DNA from: Casimicrobium huifangae
GTDB taxonomy: Bacteria; Pseudomonadota; Gammaproteobacteria; Burkholderiales; Casimicrobiaceae
NCBI RefSeq assembly: GCF_009746125.1
Contig: NZ_CP041352.1
Span: 3,580,436 to 3,644,435 of the forward strand
Direction of reading: 5' to 3'
DNA: 64,000 nucleotides
Shown: positions 55,726-63,543 of the stretch, one piece after another
Numbering within the stretch: the first letter of the stretch is position 1
Layout: each line of letters starts with the position of its first letter
The notes under the pieces: generated by a model
What the model saw: the letters and a program-made list of their open reading frames with translations, nothing else
The model's database searches: none
Told to the model about the DNA's origin: nothing
Position numbers and translations under genes: made by a program

Positions 55726-58422
55726 CTATCGTTTGTCATTGCCGCTTTTTCGCGGCAGTGACGCCAATGCGGCCTCCGCGCGCTGGACGCCTGTTTTCAA
55801 CAGTTGCAGCATTTCGCCATTGTCGCGCTGGATCATGTCTTCGATCTGTGGCAGCAGGCGATTGGCCTCACGAAACCCCTCTACGGCCTCGGCGATCATC
55901 TGGGCGCACTCGCCGCCCGTGGGAGCAGCCGGGCTCGCGCACAAGCGCAGCTTGACCTCCGCACTCAAGGCCGCCATTCCCACCCTCACGGCAACCCCCT
56001 GACGCTCCGCAGCCAGGCTGGCGGGCAAGGTGGCCGCTTCGGCCAGAGTCGCCTGCACCAGCGCGTGCAGTGCCACCGGATCGGACCTTGCTGACAACTC
56101 CATTTCGATCTCGGCCATCGCGGCGGCAACGGAGTTCAGCTTTGCTTGCGCCAGATTTGGCTCGAGTCTGGCCAACGCCTGCGCGTGCTCGCGGGCACGC
56201 CGAAAACCGTTTCGTGCGCCGTTGAGATCACCTGCCTCGCGGGCCAGTTCGGCCGCCATTGAGGTGGCGAACGCGAGGTTGGCCAGAGTGCCGACTTGCC
56301 CCGGGCGGGCGAAATTCAGCGCTTCGAACGCGCGAACTGCCTCATCGCCCAGTTGTCGCGCCGTCGCTTTCGCAATCTCGGGCGGTGCGTGCTCCGAGGC
56401 AACGGTCGCGACGTAAAGCGTGGTGATCGCACGCTTGCCTTCCACCTCGGCATGCAGATCGGCGGCAAGGCGGCGTTGTGCCAGCTCCCGATGAATGGCC
56501 AGCGCCTCTTGCGCCAGCGACCAGCGTTCGGCTGACGGTACGTCAACCGCTCCCAGTCTCGCCGCTTCGATCAGTGCATCGGCGCGGGCCAATTGCATCG
56601 ATTCATTGGCCGCGAAAGTCACCGCGGTACGCGCCAAACTGATCGCCGCTGCACGCTGTACGCCCGCTTCCCTGGCATCACTGGCGTTCACCAGCGCAGC
56701 GGCAAGCTCGGTGCGGGCCGCCAGCTCCAGCCGGATGCGCTGCATCGCATCAGCACCGTTCGCTGCAGCCTGTCCAATCAAAGCAAGTGCACGCTGCAAC
56801 AAGGCCGCTTGCGATTTCGCATCGGCCAGGTCCCGAGACTGCACTTTCGCCAGATTGATAAAGCCCTTGGCCGCCTCAAGTGCCAGCGCCGGGTCTGACG
56901 CTGAGTCCTTCGCCAGCGCCGACAAATACTCGGCGCCGGTATCTACCATTTCCTTCTGCACGGCCCTGGTACCGGGAATCTCCTGCAACTGGTCGAAGAA
57001 TTTGAAGATGAATCCGTTGACCAGAGTGCGCACATCGGCAAAGTGGCGTTCTGCGCGCGCCTGCGCCAGCCGTGCCTCACGGGCCTGCCACGCGGTCGCA
57101 GCAATGCCGCCGAGCAATCCCACGACCGCGAGCGCGGCAAAGCTTACGGCCCAGCGGTTACGTGAGACGAACCTGCTGGTGCGGTAGCCGAAGGTATCGG
57201 CTCGGGCGCGCACCGGCAGCCTCGCGCGATAGCGGCGTACATCGTCAGCGAGTTGTTCGGCGGACGCATAGCGCCGTTCCGGCTCCTTGCGCAGCGCCAT
57301 CAGCACGATGTTGTCGAGATCGCCGCGAACGCCGTTGCGCAGGCGGCGCAGCGCTGCTGATGGCAAGGCCGGGGTAGCAGCACCGCTGACCAGTGTGGGC
57401 GTCAGCGCGCTGCTCGGCACATCGGGACTGCGCTCGCAGATTTCGCGCGCCAGATCCAGCGGCTGCGTTGACCTGGCCCGGTACGGCGAGGTGCCGGTCA
57501 GCAACTCATACAGCACAACGCCGAGCGCGTAGATGTCGGTGGCAGTAGTGACGGCTTCGCCGCGGACCTGTTCCGGGCTGGCGTACGCGGGTGTCATCAC
57601 CTGCTGGGTGACGAGTGCAGCGCCGGTGTCGGCCTCAACCAGCTTCGCGATGCCGAAATCGAGCAGCTTGACCACGCCGTCCTTCGTCACCAGGATATTG
57701 CCGGGCTTCAGGTCGCGGTGCACCACGAGCCGCTGGTGGGCAAACTGCACTGCGGCGCACACCGCCTCGAACAGCGCCAGCCGTTGCCCGAGCGGCAATG
57801 CACGCGCTTGCGCATATTGCGTGATCGGCTCGCCGTCGACGTACTCCATCACAAAATATGGCAACCCCTCTGCGGTGCTACCACCGTCAAGCAGGCGCGC
57901 GATGTTGGGGTGATCGAGACTGGCGAGGATCTGCCGCTCGGCCACGAAACGTTCGACTACGTCGGGCCGCTCGCGACCGTCACGGATCAACTTGATCGCC
58001 ACATCCTGCTGGTAAGCATCGTCGGCGCGCACCGCCTTGAACACCGCGCCCATGCCACCACGGGCGATCTCGGCCACGATTTCCCAGGCACCAAGTCGGC
58101 GGCCAATCCAGGCTACCTCCGGCTTGTCCGCACCGTCCGGTCCAAGTCCTTGCGCCAGCGCATCTCGCACCTGTTGCGCCACCTGCGTGCGCTCCAGCGT
58201 GTGAGCGTCGCTGTCGGCGAGACGCAGGAATTGCCCGACTTCGGCGTTGAGTGCAGAGTCGTCACCGCAGGCAGCCTCAACAAACGCGCGGCGCCGGGCC
58301 GGATCGGTAATCTCCAGCGCGTCGGCAACGATGTCGCTGACCCGTTGCCAGCGCTCGCGCTCGGCCTCTGAAACCACGTCCACGCTGCTCGTGGACGGCG
58401 CCGATGGCGGCTGCTCACTCAT
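55726..58422 (-). CDS. Membrane-linked Ser/Thr protein kinase
   Basis: The 898-aa protein has a helical N-terminal segment (residues 15-75), a Hanks-type kinase domain (glycine loop EIARGGMGAVFKAVR, VAIKLIRDG with the catalytic Lys, VVHRDLKPGNILVTKDG, LLDFGIAKL, TPAYASPEQVRGEAV) and a membrane helix (AVSFAALAVVGLLGGIAATA) near residue 430. The remaining 440 residues are helical, TPR-like and Ala-rich and should face the periplasm. It should phosphorylate Ser/Thr targets in the cytoplasm in response to an outside cue. It overlaps the ECF sigma gene by 8 bp, so the two are coupled. Confidence 0.88.
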   Translation of the reverse strand: MSEQPPSAPSTSSVDVVSEAERERWQRVSDIVADALEITDPARRRAFVEAACGDDSALNAEVGQFLRLADSDAHTLERTQVAQQVRDALAQGLGPDGADKPEVAWIGRRLGAWEIVAEIARGGMGAVFKAVRADDAYQQDVAIKLIRDGRERPDVVERFVAERQILASLDHPNIARLLDGGSTAEGLPYFVMEYVDGEPITQYAQARALPLGQRLALFEAVCAAVQFAHQRLVVHRDLKPGNILVTKDGVVKLLDFGIAKLVEADTGAALVTQQVMTPAYASPEQVRGEAVTTATDIYALGVVLYELLTGTSPYRARSTQPLDLAREICERSPDVPSSALTPTLVSGAATPALPSAALRRLRNGVRGDLDNIVLMALRKEPERRYASAEQLADDVRRYRARLPVRARADTFGYRTSRFVSRNRWAVSFAALAVVGLLGGIAATAWQAREARLAQARAERHFADVRTLVNGFIFKFFDQLQEIPGTRAVQKEMVDTGAEYLSALAKDSASDPALALEAAKGFINLAKVQSRDLADAKSQAALLQRALALIGQAAANGADAMQRIRLELAARTELAAALVNASDAREAGVQRAAAISLARTAVTFAANESMQLARADALIEAARLGAVDVPSAERWSLAQEALAIHRELAQRRLAADLHAEVEGKRAITTLYVATVASEHAPPEIAKATARQLGDEAVRAFEALNFARPGQVGTLANLAFATSMAAELAREAGDLNGARNGFRRAREHAQALARLEPNLAQAKLNSVAAAMAEIEMELSARSDPVALHALVQATLAEAATLPASLAAERQGVAVRVGMAALSAEVKLRLCASPAAPTGGECAQMIAEAVEGFREANRLLPQIEDMIQRDNGEMLQLLKTGVQRAEAALASLPRKSGNDKR

Positions 58423-59116
58423 CGCGAGCGGCCGCGATTTCGCGTTGCAGGAACAAACGGGCAACCGCCCAGTCTCGCTTCACAGTGGCGATGGAAAGGC
58501 CCAGCACCTCCGCCGTCGCCTCAATCGACAGGTCGCCGAAAAAACGCAGATGTACGACGTCGGCCTGCCGGGGGCTGAGCGCCTGCAAACGCTGCAGGGC
58601 CTGATCAAGTGCGATGAAATCCATCTCCTGCGCTACGGCCGCGTCAGTCGCGTCCGCGTCGCGCGCAACGAGCTGGCGGGTGGCGTGATCGGCGTAGCCG
58701 GTGAGCGTGCGGTCGAGGCGGGTGATGTGCACGTCACCACCACGCTTGACAGCACGTTTCGCCCGGGCGTGATCCACCAGCACGTGACGCATGATGCGCG
58801 CAGCAAGGCGGAAAAAATGGCTGCGATCCCGAGGCGACAGGCCGGTTGCCTCGCACATGCGCGCGTAGGCTTCGTTGACCAGTGCGGTGCTCTGCAGCGT
58901 GTGGTCGGCCCGTTCGTGGCGCAGTTGTGCGCGCGCGACGCGCTTCAACGCCGCGTAGATCTGCGGCGTCAGCTCGTCCACCACCGCCTGCGCCTCGGTT
59001 TCGTCGCCACCGGCGAAGCGCGCCAGCGGGCCTGCAAGCGCTGTTGGTGCATCGTGGATGGCATCGATCAATTCGACCAGTGGCGGTTCAACGGTCGCGG
59101 CGGTCGGGTGCTGCAT
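58415..59116 (-). CDS. ECF sigma factor, kinase-linked type
   Basis: The 233-aa protein belongs to the ECF-like sigma group found next to Ser/Thr kinases (TIGR02999 type). Region 2 reads LKRVARAQLRHERADHTLQS with TALVNEAYARM and RSHFFRLAARIMRHVLVDHA; region 4 reads RLQALSPRQADVVHLRFFGD and LSIEATAEVLGLSIATVKRD with WAVARLFLQ. It has no anti-sigma gene, so control likely goes through the kinase translated right after it. ATG 59116 is used; upstream codons look non-coding. It is divergent from a small secreted protein gene. Confidence 0.85.
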   Translation of the reverse strand: MQHPTAATVEPPLVELIDAIHDAPTALAGPLARFAGGDETEAQAVVDELTPQIYAALKRVARAQLRHERADHTLQSTALVNEAYARMCEATGLSPRDRSHFFRLAARIMRHVLVDHARAKRAVKRGGDVHITRLDRTLTGYADHATRQLVARDADATDAAVAQEMDFIALDQALQRLQALSPRQADVVHLRFFGDLSIEATAEVLGLSIATVKRDWAVARLFLQREIAAARDE

Positions 59117-59221
59117 GGGTTCAGTATAAGAAAGCAGTGAGCATTTCATGCCGTCGGCATGAGCCGTTTTGACATCGAATGCGCTGGAGGTGATGGTGTA
59201 GACCCCTTTCAGGAGCACAAC

Positions 59222-59644
59222 ATGACATCCGTATCACTCCGTGCCATCGTCGTCAGCACCACCATCGCGCTTTCGGGCATCGCGACCGTAGTGGCGCCGG
59301 CGGTCGCCCACGCCGACTGGGACGCCGCCGCCGAGGCACGTGATGCCGCACGTCGGCAGGCCGCCCGCGAGGCCGCAGCCAAACAGGCTGCCGAGGTGCA
59401 AGCGCGCAGGGCCGCCGCGCAGGCCGAGGCCAACAAGCGCCTGGCAGACGATTACCGCAAGCGCTACGGTCAACGCGCCAAAGGCATGAGCGATGAGCAA
59501 GTGCTCACCGCCGGTCGCCAGTGGGACGCCGAGCACACAGCGAAAGCGATGCGTGACGCCACCGAGGCGATCAAACACCTGCCGCCGGAGCAGCGAGCGA
59601 TGGCCGAGCAGATGATGAGACAGGCGGCACAGCAGCAAAAGTAG
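59222..59644 (+). CDS. Small Ala-rich secreted protein
   Basis: The 140-aa protein has a signal peptide (SLRAIVVSTTIALSGIATVV, cleavage near AVAHA) and a mature part that is nearly all charged helix: DAAAEARDAARRQAAREAAA, then KRYGQRAKGMSDEQVLTAGR and QAAQQQK at the end. The helix is Ala/Arg/Glu-rich, like a coiled coil. AGGAG at 59211-59215 precedes the ATG. It is divergent from the ECF sigma and kinase genes, 105 bp apart, so it may be a target of that sigma factor. No family is recognised. Confidence 0.65.
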   Translation: MTSVSLRAIVVSTTIALSGIATVVAPAVAHADWDAAAEARDAARRQAAREAAAKQAAEVQARRAAAQAEANKRLADDYRKRYGQRAKGMSDEQVLTAGRQWDAEHTAKAMRDATEAIKHLPPEQRAMAEQMMRQAAQQQK

Positions 59645-59660
59645 CCGGCGCGGACGCTTT

Positions 59661-59793
59661 ACAGCTTTTTGCTGAGGTCGCCATTGCAATTGGGCTCAGA
59701 CCGTGTTTTTGCCCAAAGTCGACCCAATCGGCCAAAAAAGATCGGCAAAACCGGGGGCACATCCCTTGAACACAGCGATTTTGCGCGGCAGCT
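59661..59793. repeat. Intergenic palindromic repeat, copy F
   Basis: The core is half-decayed, CAAAGTCGACCCAATC near 59714-59729. The left arm is ACAGCTTTTTGCTG then CAATTGGGCTCAG, close to copy D. The right arm ends in GCGCGGCAGCT, which runs into the stop of the LysR gene at 59792. It fills the space between the convergent secreted-protein and LysR genes. Confidence 0.65.
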
Positions 59794-60694
59794 ATTGCTG
59801 TGAATCGCTGAATTGCGGCAGCCACTCCGCCCAGAAATCCACGCAAGCCCGAATCTTCGGTAGCCGGTGCCGCTCGGGCAGCATCATCGCGTAAACCGGC
59901 ACCACCTGCTGGTCGGTGAATCTGGCGAGCACTTCGACCAGTTCGCCACGCCGCACCAGCGGTGCCGCGATCAGGTCGTGCACGCGACAGATGCCGAGGC
60001 CAGCCAGCGCCATTTCCTGGGTGATCGCCGTACTGCTGGCGCGCAGCTGACCGTGCGTTGGGCGCACGACCATCTTGCCGTCGATCACAAACGGCCAGTC
60101 GTTGAGTCGCGGCGCGGTGCTGGTAGTGATGATGCGATGTTTCGCCAGGTCGTCCGGGTGCTTTGGCTTGCCGTGCTTTTTGAGGTAAGCAGGGCTGGCG
60201 TAGAGTCGGCGCCCGTGGCTGCCAATCTGGCGGGCGATGACCTCCTCGGTTTGGGTGCTGCCGGTGCGGATGGCGATGTCGATACCGTCGCGGCTCATGT
60301 CGACCAGCGCATCGCTCACCTGCAGCTCGATGGTGAGGCCCGGATGCCGTGCCACCAGCGCCGGCAGGCTTGGCACCAGCACGTGCTGCGCCATGTTGGC
60401 GCTTACTGCGACGCGCACCACGCCACGCACATTGCGGGCGCGTGAGGTGAATTCGCCGTCGAGTTCGTCCAGCGTCTGCGCGATGTTGCGGCAATAGCCG
60501 AGGAACACCTCGCCTTCCGCCGTCAGCGACAGGCCGTGCGTCGTCCGGCGCAGAAGTTGCACGCCGCAATGTGCTTCAAGCTGGCTCATCGTCCGCGAGA
60601 TCTGGCTCACAGCCACGTCACGCTCGCGCGCCACCGACGACAGCGTGCCCAACTCTGCCACCCGTACGAACAGCCGCAGGTCGTCAAGATTCAT
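59792..60694 (-). CDS. LysR family regulator
   Basis: The 300-aa regulator begins MNLDDLRLFVRVAELGTLSS, with the recognition helix VAVSQISRTMSQLEAHCGVQ and LRRTTHGLSLTAEGEVF, then the effector domain (RGVVRVAVSANMAQHVLVPS, VSDALVDMSRDGIDIAIRTG). It fits the CrgA/DsdC-like branch of LysR proteins. It is divergent from the 39-aa peptide and tautomerase genes; a dyad operator sits 22-42 bp before its start. The effector may relate to tautomerase substrates. Confidence 0.88.
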   Translation of the reverse strand: MNLDDLRLFVRVAELGTLSSVARERDVAVSQISRTMSQLEAHCGVQLLRRTTHGLSLTAEGEVFLGYCRNIAQTLDELDGEFTSRARNVRGVVRVAVSANMAQHVLVPSLPALVARHPGLTIELQVSDALVDMSRDGIDIAIRTGSTQTEEVIARQIGSHGRRLYASPAYLKKHGKPKHPDDLAKHRIITTSTAPRLNDWPFVIDGKMVVRPTHGQLRASSTAITQEMALAGLGICRVHDLIAAPLVRRGELVEVLARFTDQQVVPVYAMMLPERHRLPKIRACVDFWAEWLPQFSDSQQ

Positions 60695-60715
60695 GCGATT
60701 CCCAGCCTCAGTCTG

Positions 60716-60736
60716 CTTTTGCAGAAATTGCAAAAG
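60716..60736. promoter_or_regulatory. Predicted LysR operator
   Basis: CTTTTGCA-N5-TGCAAAAG is a perfect 8-bp inverted repeat around GAAAT and contains the T-N11-A LysR box (TGCA-N5-TGCA). It lies between the LysR gene and the divergent peptide gene. A further TTGCAC follows at 60741-60746 and could be a second half-site. Confidence 0.65.
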
Positions 60737-60828
60737 CGAATTGCACCACAGATCGTTTCCGGATGTGCGACGGCAGCCTATTGTTCGGGGCGTCGCGAAT
60801 GCGCGAAACATCCCTTGAGGAGAAACTC

Positions 60829-60948
60829 ATGTCTTACTACGCCGTCCCGCCCTATGCAGAGCGCCTGCAATTTCACCGCGAATTCTGGCGCGCAGTTGCC
60901 CACTGGCTTCGTCGCTCGCCAAAGCCACAAGTCTGCGGAGGTGAATGA
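60829..60948 (+). CDS. Small ORF, 39 aa
   Basis: The 39-aa frame starts MSYYAVPPYAERLQFHREFW, then RAVAHWLRRSPK and ends in CGGE. TTGAGGAG at 60815-60822 is a strong ribosome binding site 7 bases before the ATG. The stop codon overlaps the tautomerase start in TGATG, so the two are coupled. It has the aromatic and basic makeup of a DUF1127-like or similar small protein but I cannot assign a family. It may be a translational leader for the next gene or a real small protein. Confidence 0.55.
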   Translation: MSYYAVPPYAERLQFHREFWRAVAHWLRRSPKPQVCGGE

Positions 60949-61328
60949 TGCCGCTGGTCACCCTCACCACCTGCAAGCCGCAAAGCGCCGATTGCAAATC
61001 CGTCGTACTTGATGCCATTCATGCTGCGCTGGTCAGCGTGGGCGTGCCGGCGGCTGACCGCTTTCAGCGCGTCATCGAGCTTGCGCCGGACAATGTCCGC
61101 ATCGACCCGGGCTATCCCGATGTTGCGGGCGCCCGTAGTGACAACTTTCTGCTGATCGAAATTCTCTGGTCAGTCGGGCGCAGCGTGAAGGTGAAGCGTG
61201 CGCTGCTCGCCGATCTGATGGCGCGGCTCATGGCCGGTGGCATCGATACCGAACAGGTCATGGTGGTGTTCAAGGAAGTCGGCTGGGAGAACTGGTCATT
61301 CGCCGGTGGGCGGATACTGCACGCCTAG
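60948..61328 (+). CDS. Tautomerase family protein
   Basis: The 126-aa protein begins MPLVTLTTCKPQSADCKSVV. Removal of Met leaves Pro1, the catalytic base of 4-oxalocrotonate tautomerase-fold enzymes, which is why ATG 60948 is chosen over the ATG three bases upstream. Later VPAADRFQRVIELAPDNVRI and SDNFLLIEILWSVGRSVKVK resemble malonate semialdehyde decarboxylase/tautomerase relatives of about 130 aa. The substrate is unknown. It is coupled to the 39-aa frame and probably controlled by the divergent LysR protein. Confidence 0.75.
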   Translation: MPLVTLTTCKPQSADCKSVVLDAIHAALVSVGVPAADRFQRVIELAPDNVRIDPGYPDVAGARSDNFLLIEILWSVGRSVKVKRALLADLMARLMAGGIDTEQVMVVFKEVGWENWSFAGGRILHA

Positions 61329-61348
61329 CAGGCGACGCTGGCGGACGT

Positions 61349-61702
61349 CTACGCGCCCCGGAACACAAAGTAAACCGCCCCGAGCAAACACAACCCCGCC
61401 CACAGAAAATCCAGCTTGACCGGCTGGTTCATGTAGTACACCGCGAACGGCACGAACACCGCGAGCGTGATCACCTCCTGCATGATCTTCAGTTGCGCGA
61501 TCGAAAACTCGGTAGCGCCGAGCCGATTTGCCGGCACCTGCAGCAGGTATTCGAACAGCGCAATACCCCAGCTCACCAGCGCGGCGATCCACCACGGTTT
61601 GCTGGCCAGATTCTTCAGATGCCCGTACCAGGCAAAGGTCATGAAGACGTTGGACAGGATCAGGAGGCCGGCGGTCTGGGCCCAAAGTGGAAGACTGGTC
61701 AT
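61349..61702 (-). CDS. DMT family protein, DUF486
   Basis: The 117-aa inner-membrane protein has four hydrophobic helices (LWAQTAGLLILSNVFMTFAW, WIAALVSWGIALFEYLLQVP, VITLAVFVPFAVYYMNQ, LDFLWAGLCLLGAVYFVFRG). The conserved YGHLKNL and PANRLG segments are those of DUF486, small DMT-like proteins that probably act as dimers. The substrate is unknown. It converges with the tautomerase gene. Confidence 0.88.
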   Translation of the reverse strand: MTSLPLWAQTAGLLILSNVFMTFAWYGHLKNLASKPWWIAALVSWGIALFEYLLQVPANRLGATEFSIAQLKIMQEVITLAVFVPFAVYYMNQPVKLDFLWAGLCLLGAVYFVFRGA

Positions 61703-61881
61703 GATGCGGCAGGTGCGATGATTGTGGTGGCAAGCCGGGTTATTGCTAATGAAGTTTAGTCGGCGGCCGCGCCTTCGATTGCGTTACGCTTCGGCAGTCG
61801 CGCGCCGGACCGGTCTGCCGGTATCTGGCGTGGCAAACGCATCATCACGACACGAATACCGTACGAACACAAGGAGGACTC

Positions 61882-62850
61882 ATGAAATTGAAAGCTATTG
61901 CTTCGGCAATCGGCGTCGCCGCCGCGCTCACCCTGTCGCAGGGCGCCTGGGCGCAAATGAAGATCAGCATTTCGGTCGCACAGAACTCGCATCAGGGTAT
62001 CGCCATCGACACGATGGCGAAGGAAGTGGAGAAGCGCACCAATGGCCGCATCAAGATTCAGCCGTTCTATTCGGGTTCGCTCGGTGGCGAGCGCGAGTCG
62101 ATCGAAGCAGTGCAACTGGGCACCCAGGAGCTGACTTTCACCTCCACCGGCCCGGTGCCGAACTTCGTGCCCGAGGCACGTATCCTCGACATCCCGTTCC
62201 TGTTCCGTGACAAGGCGCATGCCCGCGCGGTGCTCGACGGCCCGATCGGCCAGGAGATGCTGGCCAAATTCGAAGCCAAGGGCTTCAAGGCGCTGGCCTG
62301 GGGCGAGAACGGCGTGCGCCATATGACCAACAACAAGCGGGCCGTCAACGCACCGGAGGACCTGAAAGGCCTGAAGATGCGCACGATGGAGAACCCGGTG
62401 CACATTGCGGCCTACAAGGGCTTCGGCATCGTGACCACGCCGATGGCGTTCCCCGAAGTGTTCACTGCGCTGCAGCAGGGTACGGTGGATGGCCAGGAGA
62501 ATCCGCTGTCGGTAATCATGGCCGCGAAGTTCGAGCAGGTTCAGAAGCATCTGTCGCTCACCGGTCACGTCTATTCACCCGCGATTTTCCTGATGAACAA
62601 GGCGGCCTTTGACAAGCTCTCTGCTGCCGACAAGCAAATATTCCTCGACGCCGCCAAGGAGGCTGTCAAGGCCAACCGTGCACGCGTGGACGAAGACGAT
62701 GCCAAGGGCGTTGCCGAGCTGCGCTCGAAGGGCATGCAGGTCATTGACGTCGACAAGGCGAAGTTCGTCTCGGCGCTTGGCCCGGTTAACGCCGAGTTCG
62801 AAAAGCAGTTCGGCAAGGCGAACATTGATCGTATCCGCGCGGTGAAGTAG
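61882..62850 (+). CDS. dctP: TRAP transporter substrate-binding protein DctP
   Basis: The 322-aa periplasmic receptor has a signal peptide (MKLKAIASAIGVAAALTLSQ, cleavage near AWAQ) and the DctP fold: MKISISVAQNSHQGIAIDTM, RIKIQPFYSGSLGGERESIE, LKGLKMRTMENPVHIAAYKG with the conserved Arg of the ligand site, and FPEVFTALQQGTVDGQENPL. The ligand is probably a carboxylate such as a C4-dicarboxylate, but this is not certain. AAGGAGGA at about 61871-61878 is a strong ribosome binding site. Three hairpins separate it from dctQ. Confidence 0.93.
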   Translation: MKLKAIASAIGVAAALTLSQGAWAQMKISISVAQNSHQGIAIDTMAKEVEKRTNGRIKIQPFYSGSLGGERESIEAVQLGTQELTFTSTGPVPNFVPEARILDIPFLFRDKAHARAVLDGPIGQEMLAKFEAKGFKALAWGENGVRHMTNNKRAVNAPEDLKGLKMRTMENPVHIAAYKGFGIVTTPMAFPEVFTALQQGTVDGQENPLSVIMAAKFEQVQKHLSLTGHVYSPAIFLMNKAAFDKLSAADKQIFLDAAKEAVKANRARVDEDDAKGVAELRSKGMQVIDVDKAKFVSALGPVNAEFEKQFGKANIDRIRAVK

Positions 62851-62874
62851 TTAGCGACCGTCGATACTCGGGAG

Positions 62875-62956
62875 GCCCGCCCATGCGGGTCGAAGCAACG
62901 TTAGAAGCCCGTCCGTGCGGGCCGATTGCGAACATGAAGCCCGCCCGTGCGGGCTT
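62875..62956 (+). repeat. Three hairpins at 32-bp spacing
   Basis: Three near-identical hairpins of the kind GCCCGYCCRTGCGGGY start at 62875, 62907 and 62939, exactly 32 bp apart. The third is the longest, AAGCCCGCCCGTGCGGGCTT (62937-62956), followed by CGTGCTTTTC. They lie between dctP and dctQ and could protect the dctP message or reduce read-through. The linkers between them differ. Confidence 0.75.
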
Positions 62957-63036
62957 CGTGCTTTTCGGAACGCATCGGCCTCGATGCAGTCAACCCGACA
63001 GCCAGCGCTTCTTACAATCAGGCAAAAGGGGAGATC

Positions 63037-63531
63037 ATGAAACAAATGTTTCTGCGCCTGGAGCGTGCGACGACGGCGCTGTCGATGTATTTCGCCTGTG
63101 CCATGCTGGCGATGGCGGCTGGGCTCGGTGTGTTTCAGATTCTCACGCGATTCGTGCTGGAAAAGCCCGCCGAGTGGACCGAAGTGCTGATCCGCTTCTC
63201 GCTGATCTGGATGGTGTTCATGGGCATCCCGATGGCGTTTCGCCAGGGCGCGATGGTGAGCGTGGATGTGCTTTACCGCTGGGCCAGTGATCGCCACAAG
63301 CGGGTGCTGGATGCGGTAGTGATGCTGGCGTCACTGCTGCTGATCGCGGTGATCATCATTGTCGGTTGGGACTATTCGCAGCGCGGCCGCGTGCAGACGA
63401 TCATTGGCCTCGAAGACTATTCAATGTTCTGGGCCTACATTGCGATGCCGGTGGGCGGGCTGTTTGCCGTGCTGGGCATTGTCGGCAATTTCCTCGACCC
63501 GAAGCGGCTCGAGCTCGAAACCGCACAATAG
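63037..63531 (+). CDS. dctQ: TRAP transporter small permease DctQ
   Basis: The 164-aa inner-membrane protein has four helices: LSMYFACAMLAMAAGLGVFQ, WTEVLIRFSLIWMVFMGIPM, VVMLASLLLIAVIIIVGWD and YIAMPVGGLFAVLGIVGNF, with FRQGAMVSVDVLY between the second and third. This is the DctQ pattern. GGGGAG at 63028-63033 precedes ATG 63037. It lies 186 bp past dctP, beyond three hairpins, and 12 bp before dctM. Confidence 0.9.
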   Translation: MKQMFLRLERATTALSMYFACAMLAMAAGLGVFQILTRFVLEKPAEWTEVLIRFSLIWMVFMGIPMAFRQGAMVSVDVLYRWASDRHKRVLDAVVMLASLLLIAVIIIVGWDYSQRGRVQTIIGLEDYSMFWAYIAMPVGGLFAVLGIVGNFLDPKRLELETAQ

Positions 63532-63543
63532 GACGCGCACACC

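Noticed and set aside
62875-62956. Possible CRISPR array because of 32-bp period
   Set aside because: Only three units, the repeated part is a short hairpin, linkers are not spacer-like and no cas genes are near.
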